Below are positions 1 to 5,241 of a stretch of DNA of 7,282 bases, one piece after another. The DNA lies in assembly GCA_030039095.1 (NCBI GenBank), contig JASHQP010000593.1:1-7282 (forward strand), given 5' to 3'. Below the pieces are notes generated by a model. That model made no database searches and was not told the origin of the DNA. It was given only the letters and a program-made list of their open reading frames with translations. A program made the translations under genes and the position numbers. The DNA is from Streptosporangiaceae bacterium. Its GTDB lineage: Bacteria > Actinomycetota > Actinomycetes > Streptosporangiales > Streptosporangiaceae. The first letter of the stretch is position 1. Each line of letters begins with the position of its first letter.

Positions 1-884
1 GCCGGGGGCATGCCGGTGATCTCGGCGGCTGCCGCCTGGATCTGGGCGGGCGTGGTGCCGCAGCAGCCGCCGACGAGCGAGACGCCGGCCTCTGCCAGCC
101 GGCGCGCGTAGCGGGCGAAATACGGGCCGTCGGTGTTGTACTCGAACCGGTGCCCGGCCACCCGGCGGGGCAGGCCCGCGTTCGGCTGCGCGCTCACCGG
201 CAGGTCGGTGTGCGGCACCAGCGCCTGCACCACCGAGAGCGCACCCTGCGGGCCGAGCGTGCAGTTCGTGCCCAGCATCACGATCGGCAGCCCGCTCAGC
301 ACGGTCGCGACCTCGCGCGGGGTCTCTCCGCCGAGCGTCCTGCCGTCCTCGGCGAACGTGGCCTGCGCGATGATCGGCAGGTCCGTGGCCTCCGCCGCCA
401 CCGCCGTGGCCTCGGCCAGCTCGTCGAGGTAGCCAAAGGTTTCCAGGATCAGCGCGTCGACGCCGCCCTCGGCCAGCGCCTCGATCTGCTCGCGGATCGC
501 CGCGGTCCGCTCGGCCTGCGCGACCCGGCGCCGCTGGCTGGCGGTGACCGCGGGGGAGACCGAGCCGGCCACGAACACCTGCCGCCCGGTTCCCTCCGCG
601 GCCTGCGCGGCGATCTGCGCGCCGGCCACGTTGATGTCGCGCACCAGATCGCCGAAACCCTGGTCTCCCAGACGGAGCCGGTTGGCGCCGAACGTGTTGG
701 TCAGGATCACGTCGGCGCCGGCGCTGAGGTAACTCTCATGGACGGTGCTGACCAGCGCGGCGTTGGACAGGTTGAGCTCGGGCAGCGCCCGGTCCAGCGA
801 GTTGCCCGCGGCGTGCAGCATGGTGCCCATCGCCCCGTCGCAGATCAGCACCTGCCGGCCGAGCGCCGTCCGCAGGTCGGTCAT
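1..884 (-). CDS. Homocysteine S-methyltransferase domain protein (3' end beyond window)
   Basis: Translated by hand from the ATG at 882-884; the frame stays open for 294 residues to the left edge, with no stop. It is a zinc-dependent Hcy-binding TIM barrel, the family that moves a methyl group onto homocysteine to make methionine (MetH N-terminal domain, MmuM, BHMT, YitJ type). Visible landmarks are DGAMGTML (16-23), LPELNL (34-39), TNTFGAN (62-68), GTNC (205-208) and GGCCGTTP (272-279). Cys208, Cys274 and Cys275 are the family's three zinc ligands, so the domain is intact. The N-terminal wording recalls the bifunctional Hcy methyltransferase/methylenetetrahydrofolate reductase proteins, but any second domain lies outside the window, so a stand-alone enzyme is equally possible. 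Its ATG overlaps the upstream regulator's TGA (ATGA, 884-881), which supports this start and coupled translation. Family is certain; methyl donor and full length are unknown. Confidence 0.93.
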   Translation of the reverse strand, partial: MTDLRTALGRQVLICDGAMGTMLHAAGNSLDRALPELNLSNAALVSTVHESYLSAGADVILTNTFGANRLRLGDQGFGDLVRDINVAGAQIAAQAAEGTGRQVFVAGSVSPAVTASQRRRVAQAERTAAIREQIEALAEGGVDALILETFGYLDELAEATAVAAEATDLPIIAQATFAEDGRTLGGETPREVATVLSGLPIVMLGTNCTLGPQGALSVVQALVPHTDLPVSAQPNAGLPRRVAGHRFEYNTDGPYFARYARRLAEAGVSLVGGCCGTTPAQIQAAAAEITGMPP

Positions 885-2212
885 GGCAGGCCTCCCAGGG
901 CGTCGATGATCTCGAGCGCGACCTGGGCCATGAGCCGGTCGCGGTAGTTGTCGAGCTGGATGCCGGTGATCTCCTGGATCCGCCGGATGCGGTAGGCGAC
1001 CGTGTTGGGGTGCACGTGCAGGCTGCGCGCGGTGCGCTGCGGGCTGCTGTTCTCCCGGAAGTAGCAGGCGAGCGTGGACAGCAGTTCGGCACCGCGCTGA
1101 TGGTCCTGCCCGCCGAGCTTGCCCAGGATCTCGGCGGCGAACGACCTCAGCTCGGCCAGGTCGGGAACCTGCAGCAGCAGCCGGTGGACGCCGAGGTCCT
1201 CGAACGCCACGACCTGGCCCTGGCGGCCCAGGCGGTGGACCGCGTCGATCGTCCGGCGCGCCTGGCCGTAGGAGCGGGCGATGTCGGCCGGATCTCGGCA
1301 GGCTCCGCCGATGCCGATCGTGACCACGGCCTCGGGAAACATGTCCCGCATCCGGGCCCGGCAGTCGGCAGCCAGCCGGCCGGCCTCGGTGCCGGGGTGC
1401 TGGTCGGTCGGCTCCGGAACCACGATCACCACCTCGTCGTCACGGATCGAGGTGATCGCGCCGGGCACCCTGGTCGTGAAGAAGTGTTCGATCGCGGCGG
1501 CGACCCGGTTCCGGTGCGCCACGGCGGCCCCGGCAGGCCGTGCCGGGCCGGCAGCCTCGAAGGCGACCGCGAGGACCCGGTGCTCCCGGGCGGCGTCATA
1601 GCCGAGGTGCCTGGCCCACCGTCCCACCTCGCCGTTGTCGCGCCCGCCGCCGATCAGCAGCCCTTCGAGCAGGTCGTCCCTGACCTGACGGGCAGCCGCG
1701 GCCACGACCCGCTCCCGGCCGAGGATCACGCCGCAGATCGTGGCGGCGTGCTCGGTGACCAGCAGGCTCATGTCGTCGCCCTGGCGGTCGCTGCGCAGCG
1801 TCATCAGGTACGCGGGAACGTCGTCGCCGACCAGGATCGGCGCGACGATCACTCCTGCGCTCTGGTCCCCGACGTCTGGCAGCCGCAGCGACCTGCGAGT
1901 CTGCGCGGCGTTGCTGAGCACGGCGGCCAGGCGGGGGCTGGCCAGGTACGCGCGGACGTAGTCGGCCACGTCTTCGCCGGCGTCGGCCGAGGCGGCGGCC
2001 AGCACGTCGAGCCCGCGGCTCACCACGGCCACGGTCGACGCGGTCCGCTCGGCGAGCAGGCGCGCCACGGTGGAGACGTCCGCGTCCTGCAGCGTCAGCC
2101 CGGTGAGGTGCTGGTAGACCGTGATGAGCTCACGAAGCAGCGCGTTCTCGTGCTGCACCGCCCGCTGGTCGATGACCACCGTCTGGCGGGTATCGGGCCA
2201 GGTGTCCGCCAT
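881..2212 (-). CDS. PucR/CdaR-type helix-turn-helix transcriptional regulator
   Basis: A 443-residue cytoplasmic DNA-binding regulator. The N-terminal part (about 20-170) resembles a GAF-like sensory region. The middle (about 185-340) matches the CdaR/GGDEF-like domain of PucR proteins, including the stretch TIGIGG and the helix ending in ARRTIDAVHRLG. The C-terminal 67 residues are the PucR helix-turn-helix, with TARSLHVHPNTVAYRIRRI and then a LDNYRDRLMAQVALEI-type helix. I chose the ATG at 2210-2212 (MADTWPD). A GTG further upstream at 2317 would add 35 low-quality residues and would run through the upstream dyads. There is no strong Shine-Dalgarno before the ATG, only a weak TAGG. The stop overlaps the start of the downstream homocysteine methyltransferase gene, so the regulator probably shares an operon with it and may control it. 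The ligand cannot be read from sequence. PucR relatives sense varied small metabolites. Confidence 0.92.
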   Translation of the reverse strand: MADTWPDTRQTVVIDQRAVQHENALLRELITVYQHLTGLTLQDADVSTVARLLAERTASTVAVVSRGLDVLAAASADAGEDVADYVRAYLASPRLAAVLSNAAQTRRSLRLPDVGDQSAGVIVAPILVGDDVPAYLMTLRSDRQGDDMSLLVTEHAATICGVILGRERVVAAAARQVRDDLLEGLLIGGGRDNGEVGRWARHLGYDAAREHRVLAVAFEAAGPARPAGAAVAHRNRVAAAIEHFFTTRVPGAITSIRDDEVVIVVPEPTDQHPGTEAGRLAADCRARMRDMFPEAVVTIGIGGACRDPADIARSYGQARRTIDAVHRLGRQGQVVAFEDLGVHRLLLQVPDLAELRSFAAEILGKLGGQDHQRGAELLSTLACYFRENSSPQRTARSLHVHPNTVAYRIRRIQEITGIQLDNYRDRLMAQVALEIIDALGGLP

Positions 2213-2230
2213 ACGTCGTAAGCCTACATC

Positions 2231-2279
2231 GTTGGGCTTGCCTGCTCTTGTGGCTGAGCACAAAGGCCAGTGCCCCAAC
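2231..2279 (-). other. Nested inverted repeat in the regulator's upstream region
   Basis: The arms GTTGGG (2231-2236) and CCCAAC (2274-2279) enclose the TTGTG/CACAA dyad at 2248-2263. Read as minus-strand RNA, the pieces GUUGGG, GCCU, UUGUG, CACAA, AGGC and CCCAAC could stack into one interrupted hairpin ending about 19 nt before the regulator ATG. It would act on the leader only if transcription starts upstream of 2279, which I cannot determine. It does not match a known riboswitch consensus that I recognise. Confidence 0.3.
2248..2263. promoter_or_regulatory. Operator-like dyad TTGTG-N6-CACAA upstream of the PucR-type gene
   Basis: The site reads TTGTGGCTGAGCACAA and has perfect 5-bp arms around a 6-bp centre. 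Its centre is about 43 bp upstream of the regulator's ATG. A second site of the same form lies at 2304-2319. The TGTG-N6-CACA form resembles CRP/FNR-family boxes (TGTGA-N6-TCACA), but it could equally be an autoregulatory PucR site. The dyad is seen directly; binding is inferred. Confidence 0.4.
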
Positions 2280-2303
2280 CTTGTCCAACCTGAGCCGATC
2301 CCC

Positions 2304-2319
2304 TTGTGGCCGGTCACAT
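2304..2319. promoter_or_regulatory. Second operator-like dyad, TTGTG-N6-CACA
   Basis: The site reads TTGTGGCCGGTCACAT and matches the 2248-2263 site at 12 of 16 positions. The core TGTG/CACA arms are at 2305-2308 and 2315-2318, and TGTG-N5-TCACA fits the CRP-like consensus closely on its right arm. It lies about 99 bp upstream of the regulator ATG, just beyond the exporter's stop codon. The two centres are 56 bp apart. Confidence 0.4.
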
Positions 2320-2327
2320 AGGGGCGA

Positions 2328-3794
2328 TCAGGAGGGGGCGGAGGAGGGCTTGGCCCGGCCGGCCAGCAGCAGGGCGGGCATCAGAGCCAGGGCGGTGAAA
2401 CCGGTGCACCACCAGAACGTGGCGCCGAACGCGGTGGCCAGGCCGGCGGCGCCCGCGGCGGCGTGGGCCGCGGCGTAGTGGTCGAGGATGAGGGCCACCA
2501 GGATCGCGGCGCCGAACGAGCCGCCGACGAACTGCAGGATCCGGGTCGCGCTGCTGGCGTGCGGCACCTGCTCGCGGCTCAGCCCCTGGAAGGCGCCGGC
2601 CATGACCGCGATCGTCGCCAGGCCGAGCCCGGCGCCGCGGACGACCAGTGCCGCGCCGAGCAGCCAGTAGTTCGTGTGCAGCCCGGCGAGCGCGAACGGG
2701 ACCGTGCCGGCGGCGGCGAGCACGATCCCGGCCAGGACGACGAGCCGGGGCCCGATGCTGTCGGTGAGCCTGCCCGCCAGCGTGCGCGGGGCGATGCTGC
2801 CGATGCCCTGCGGGACCATCAGCAGGCCGGCCACGAGCGCGCTGTCGTGCCGGACCACCTGGAAGTACAGCGGCAGCAGCAGCATCGCGCCGTAGATCGA
2901 GAGCCCGGCGAGGAACAGCAGGGTGCTCGCGCCGGTGAACGTGCGCGACCGGAACAGCTTCAGGTCCACCATGGGCGTTGCGGACGTCCGCAGCGCATGC
3001 ACGCAGTAGGCGGCGAGCAGCACGATACCGGCGATCAGCGGGATGATCACCCCGTCGTGGTCAAAGCCGCCAACGGCGGCGACCTCGGCGAGGCCGTACA
3101 GCAATGCCACCAGCGCGGGCGGCAGCAGCGCCAGCCCGACCACGTCGATGCGCGACCCTGCGCCCCCGCTGCCCTGCGGCCGGCCCCCCGGCAGTTCCCG
3201 CCAGGCGAGGACGAGGCCGACCAGGCATATCGGCACGTTCACGTAGAAGATCCAGCGCCAGCTGATGTTGCTGATGATCAGCCCGGCGATCACCGGCCCG
3301 AAGATCGGGACGACGACGATCGGGAGGCTGATCGCGGACATCAGCCGCCCGATCTTGCTGGTGCCGACCGCCTGCACGAGCAGCGTCGTGATCAGCGGCG
3401 TCATCATCCCGCCGCCGACGCCCTGGACCACGCGGAACGCGATCAGGCTGCCGATGTTCCAGGCGGCGCCGCAGGCGATCGACCCCACCATGAACAGGGC
3501 GAGGGAGAACGTCCACACCGTGCGGCCGCCGAACCGGGCCAGGGCCCAGCCGCTCAGCGGGATGACCATGGCGAACGACAGCAGGTAGCCAGTGATCACC
3601 CACTGGATCGTGGACACGCTGGTGTGCAGGTCGCGGCCGATCGTGTTGATGGCCACGTTGACGATCGACGTGTCGAGCAGGGACGGGATCGCGCCGAGGA
3701 GCAAGACGACGATCAGCTTGATCACGGCCGGGTCCATGCGCTCGCGCACCGGCTTCGCCGGGGTGGCCTGGCCAGCGGCGGGTGTCGCGTTCAT
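2328..3794 (-). CDS. MFS drug exporter, DHA2 (EmrB/QacA-like, 14-helix) family
   Basis: A 488-residue inner-membrane protein, the usual length for 14-helix DHA2 proton/drug antiporters. It begins with about 24 polar residues and then hydrophobic segments throughout. Family motifs are clear: LDTSIVNVAIN (40-50, motif D1 with Asp41 in helix 1), GWALARFGGR (82-91, motif A), RVVQGVGGGMMTP (121-133, motif B with Arg121) and GPVIAG followed by SWRWIFYVNVP (166-189, motif C, typical of antiporters). It probably exports toxic or self-made compounds; the substrate is unknown. It is divergent from a TetR gene, the standard arrangement for inducible exporters. The ATG at 3792-3794 has no Shine-Dalgarno, and a promoter placed so that transcription begins at the ATG suggests a leaderless message. 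Its stop is 115 bp upstream of the PucR-type regulator's start; a separate transcription unit is likely. Confidence 0.94.
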   Translation of the reverse strand: MNATPAAGQATPAKPVRERMDPAVIKLIVVLLLGAIPSLLDTSIVNVAINTIGRDLHTSVSTIQWVITGYLLSFAMVIPLSGWALARFGGRTVWTFSLALFMVGSIACGAAWNIGSLIAFRVVQGVGGGMMTPLITTLLVQAVGTSKIGRLMSAISLPIVVVPIFGPVIAGLIISNISWRWIFYVNVPICLVGLVLAWRELPGGRPQGSGGAGSRIDVVGLALLPPALVALLYGLAEVAAVGGFDHDGVIIPLIAGIVLLAAYCVHALRTSATPMVDLKLFRSRTFTGASTLLFLAGLSIYGAMLLLPLYFQVVRHDSALVAGLLMVPQGIGSIAPRTLAGRLTDSIGPRLVVLAGIVLAAAGTVPFALAGLHTNYWLLGAALVVRGAGLGLATIAVMAGAFQGLSREQVPHASSATRILQFVGGSFGAAILVALILDHYAAAHAAAGAAGLATAFGATFWWCTGFTALALMPALLLAGRAKPSSAPS

Positions 3795-3800
3795 GGAAGT

Positions 3801-3830
3801 AAACTACACCGTGCAGTGCAGTCATGTAAA
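3801..3830 (-). promoter_or_regulatory. Probable exporter promoter (leaderless)
   Basis: On the minus strand, TTTACA (3830-3825) is a 5/6 match to the -35 consensus. It is followed after 18 bp by TAGTTT (3806-3801), a plausible actinobacterial -10. A start about seven bases further on falls on the A of the exporter ATG (3794). This explains the missing ribosome binding site. Both hexamers are overlapped by the operator-like dyads. Inferred from pattern only. Confidence 0.45.
3805..3820. promoter_or_regulatory. TetR operator candidate O1
   Basis: The site reads TACACCG-TG-CAGTGCA: two 7-bp arms, 5 of 7 positions symmetric, around a 2-bp centre. It touches the exporter's -10 element and lies between it and the start codon side of the divergent gap. 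It shares its layout with O2 (11 of 16 identical positions). A TetR dimer bound here would block exporter transcription. Confidence 0.45.
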
Positions 3831-3842
3831 CTGGTCAGTGTA
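3827..3842. promoter_or_regulatory. TetR operator candidate O2
   Basis: The site reads TAAACTG-GT-CAGTGTA: 7-bp arms, 6 of 7 symmetric, same 2-bp centre spacing as O1. Its centre is exactly 22 bp (about two helical turns) from O1, so both would face the same side of the DNA. It overlaps the exporter's -35 element and lies upstream of the TetR gene, so it could serve both exporter repression and autoregulation. Confidence 0.5.
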
Positions 3843-3863
3843 AAAGCGCCGCCGGGTGAGGCG

Positions 3864-3875
3864 GAGAGGGCGAGG
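3864..3875 (+). promoter_or_regulatory. Ribosome binding site deciding the TetR start
   Basis: The purine-rich run GAGAGGGCGAGG ends 6 nt before the GTG at 3882. It is the only good Shine-Dalgarno near the beginning of the TetR homology, and no ATG lies nearby in frame. Confidence 0.6.
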
Positions 3876-3881
3876 TGCGGT

Positions 3882-4550
3882 GTGGCAGGCGCGGTGGCCG
3901 GCCGGGCCGGGAAGTCGTGGCCCGGTGGCGCGGGGCGGGCGGTCGGGGCCGCCGGCCCGAAGGGGGAGGCGATCGCGCAGGCAGCGCTGCGGCTGTTCCT
4001 GCGCGACGGGTACGAGCGCACCAGCGTCGACGCGATCGCGGCCGAGGCCCGGGTGTCCAAGCGCACCGTCTACAACCGCTACGGCGACAAGGAGAACCTG
4101 TTCCTGTCCGTGCTGCGGGACACCTACACCTCGATGATGGCGACGTTCCGCGAGATCGCCGAGAAGCACCTCGGCGACGTCACCGACGTGCAGCGGGACC
4201 TCACCGCGTTCGCCCTCGAGGTCGCGGGCAGCATGACCACGGCGCCGGACCGGATCGCCCTCGTCCGGCTGATCATGACCGAGGCCCCGTTCTTCCCGAC
4301 GCTGATGCGGGCGCAGCAGGGACCGACCACCATGCACGGAAACGTCACCGCGTACCTGGCCCGGCTCGGCGGGGAGGGGCGCCTGGCGATCACCGACCCG
4401 TCCGAGGCGGCCGAGCACCTGGTGGCGCTCACGGTCGACCAGATCAACGCGCGGACGATGTTCGGCGTCGTGCCGGTCAGCGACGCCGAGGTCGAGCGGA
4501 TCGTCACTGGCGGCGTGGCCGCGTTCGTGCGCGCCTACCGGGCGGACTGA
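3882..4550 (+). CDS. TetR/AcrR-family transcriptional regulator (AefR-like C-terminus)
   Basis: A 222-residue repressor starting at GTG 3882. A Gly/Ala-rich, basic tail of about 27 residues precedes the DNA-binding domain. That domain starts at GEAIAQAALRLFLRDGYERTS (28-48) and has the helix-turn-helix around SVDAIAAEARVSKRTVYNRYGDKENLF (48-74), a textbook TetR signature. The C-terminal ligand/dimer domain, with RLIMTEAPFFPTL and later LVALTVDQINARTMFG, resembles the AefR-like TetR C-terminal group. It is divergent from the DHA2 exporter and almost certainly controls it, releasing DNA when it binds a compound the pump exports; autoregulation is likely. The frame stays open far upstream (to 2463), but that is an antisense shadow of the exporter. 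The alternative GTG at 3894 has poorer ribosome-site spacing. The ligand is unknown. Confidence 0.92.
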   Translation: MAGAVAGRAGKSWPGGAGRAVGAAGPKGEAIAQAALRLFLRDGYERTSVDAIAAEARVSKRTVYNRYGDKENLFLSVLRDTYTSMMATFREIAEKHLGDVTDVQRDLTAFALEVAGSMTTAPDRIALVRLIMTEAPFFPTLMRAQQGPTTMHGNVTAYLARLGGEGRLAITDPSEAAEHLVALTVDQINARTMFGVVPVSDAEVERIVTGGVAAFVRAYRAD

Positions 4551-4579
4551 CCGGGCGCACCGGGCGGACTGACCGGGCG
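4537..4579 (+). repeat. Tandem 21-bp direct repeat across the TetR stop codon
   Basis: Two identical 21-base copies, 4537-4557 and 4559-4579, are separated by one base (22-bp period). Each contains GGCGGACTGACC. The first copy carries the last codons and TGA of the TetR gene; the second is entirely downstream. It looks like a recent local duplication, and it reproduces the final codons and stop outside the gene. Confidence 0.85.
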
Positions 4580-4599
4580 GCCGCGGGGCCCGGCCGCCC
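4575..4599. terminator. GC-rich hairpin between convergent genes, possible bidirectional terminator
   Basis: A perfect 8-bp stem, GGGCGGCC (4575-4582) with GGCCGCCC (4592-4599), closes a 9-nt loop. It lies in the 65-bp gap between the stop codons of the TetR gene and the oxidoreductase gene. There is no T-run on either strand, which is common for actinobacterial terminators but leaves the call unproven. Confidence 0.5.
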
Positions 4600-4615
4600 A
4601 GGCCGCCCCGCCGGC

Positions 4616-5059
4616 TCAGGCGTTCGGGTAGACGCGCTCCGGGGAGATCAGCACGGCGGCCCGGCGCTCCTGCGCCATCACCCGGTCGTAGGTGGGCCAG
4701 TCGTCGTGCGTGCCGCCCGCCGCCCGGAAGACCTCGCGCAGCAGCTCAGGCAGCTCGGCCGGGTCGAAGCCGGGCAGCGGGTCGTCGGGGCCCTCGATCT
4801 CGGCCGCACCCTCGACCGCGACCCACTCCCAGCCAGCCCGGGCCACGATCGTGGCCCGGGGCCTGGCCCGCAGGTTGACGAGCTTGGCCGCGTTGCCGCG
4901 GGTCGTGAAGCCGACGACCGGCCCGCCGGCCACCGGGTGGTCGAGTACCCCGGCGTTCACCACCGAGGACTGGATCGTGCCGGCGGCCCGCAGCGTGGAC
5001 ACCACGCACAGGCCGCTTTCGCGCCGCGCCAGCGCAGCGAAATCGGTGACGTCGGTCAT
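4616..5059 (-). CDS. F420-type PPOX-class (split beta-barrel) oxidoreductase
   Basis: A 147-residue cytoplasmic protein of the small flavin/F420-binding split-barrel fold. Its pattern matches the actinobacterial TIGR03618-type group: LARRESGLCVVSTLR (10-24), SSVVNAGVLDHPV (31-43), VVGFTTRGNAAKLVNLRARPRATI (48-71), GWEWVAVEGAAEI (76-88), FRAAGGTHDDWPTYDRVMAQERRAAVL (111-137) and the ending ISPERVY. The basic patch around GNAAKLVNLRARPR is where members of the fold typically bind cofactor phosphate. Members use F420 (some FMN) in redox chemistry; no substrate can be assigned. I chose the ATG at 5057-5059. A start at 5128 would add 23 Arg-rich residues with no family match. No strong ribosome site is visible. 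It is convergent with the TetR gene and appears to be its own unit. A perfect 24-bp palindrome lies inside it at 4837-4860. Confidence 0.88.
   Translation of the reverse strand: MTDVTDFAALARRESGLCVVSTLRAAGTIQSSVVNAGVLDHPVAGGPVVGFTTRGNAAKLVNLRARPRATIVARAGWEWVAVEGAAEIEGPDDPLPGFDPAELPELLREVFRAAGGTHDDWPTYDRVMAQERRAAVLISPERVYPNA
4837..4860. repeat. Perfect 24-bp palindrome inside the oxidoreductase gene
   Basis: The left half CCCGGGCCACGA (4837-4848) is the exact reverse complement of the right half TCGTGGCCCGGG (4849-4860), with symmetry broken just outside. It falls on the codons for the RPRATIVARA segment. It can form a hairpin or cruciform of up to 10 bp with a 4-nt loop. Function unknown; it may be codon-driven coincidence. 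Confidence 0.9.
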
Positions 5060-5130
5060 GCGACGGAGCCTAGCTGCCCAGCCTTGCCCGCGGTTGGCAG
5101 TACGGCGGCGCCTGGGCGGACGGATCAAAG

Positions 5131-5152
5131 GCCCAAACTATGACATTTGGGC
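5131..5152. repeat. Inverted repeat GCCCAAA-N8-TTTGGGC
   Basis: Perfect 7-bp arms (5131-5137 and 5146-5152) surround an 8-nt centre in the 182-bp gap between the oxidoreductase and MetE-like genes. Read on the minus strand, a short CCTTTG follows the stem, so it could be a weak terminator for the MetE-like gene or an operator/leader hairpin for the oxidoreductase gene 72 bp downstream. No decisive evidence either way. Confidence 0.5.
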
Positions 5153-5175
5153 ATCGACGGGAGTAGGCGCCTTTC

Positions 5176-5223
5176 ATGAATGTACCGTTTGACGGGTTAT
5201 AGGCCGCCTTTTGGTTCATTCAT
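5176..5223. promoter_or_regulatory. Long-spaced inverted repeat centred on a TATAAC -10 candidate
   Basis: The arms ATGAATGTACC (5176-5186) and GGTTCATTCAT (5213-5223) are reverse complements at 10 of 11 positions and 37 bp apart. The exact centre carries TATAAC on the minus strand (5201-5196), a 5/6 match to a -10 element that could drive the oxidoreductase gene with a leader of about 130 nt. No convincing -35 is visible (GATGAA at 17-bp spacing). The sequence is clearly less GC-rich than its surroundings. It could be an operator with two half-sites, or an RNA hairpin just after the MetE-like stop codon. Confidence 0.4.
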
Positions 5224-5241
5224 CGGCGCGGCGCGGTCGCG

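Noticed and set aside
150..947. 265-residue plus-strand open frame
   Set aside because: Antisense shadow of the homocysteine methyltransferase gene, which carries the real motifs and zinc cysteines.
1010..2221. 403-residue open frame on the plus strand
   Set aside because: It lies antisense to the PucR-type regulator, is rich in Arg/Gly/Asp/His as expected for a GC-driven shadow frame, and shows no family motif.
2213..2317. Alternative GTG start for the PucR-type regulator
   Set aside because: It would add 35 residues without family resemblance and would place the start inside the dyad at 2304-2319.
2213..2327. Cobalamin or SAM riboswitch before the regulator/methyltransferase operon
   Set aside because: A fragment GCACTGGCC recalls part of the B12 riboswitch, but the gap is too short and the other conserved boxes are missing.
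2463..3881. Long upstream extension of the TetR frame
   Set aside because: The extension is antisense to the exporter and has shadow-frame composition. A GTG with a good ribosome site at 3882 begins the real protein.
5060..5128. Earlier start for the F420/PPOX-class enzyme
   Set aside because: The 23 added residues are Arg-rich and unlike the family, whose members begin close to the LARRESG-type segment.
3875..5143. 422-residue plus-strand open frame
   Set aside because: It overlaps the TetR gene in another frame and then runs antisense through the oxidoreductase gene; no motif and shadow composition.
5120..5225. tRNA gene in the less GC-rich gap
   Set aside because: A GGTTCATTC stretch hints at a T-loop, but no acceptor, D or anticodon stems can be assembled around it.
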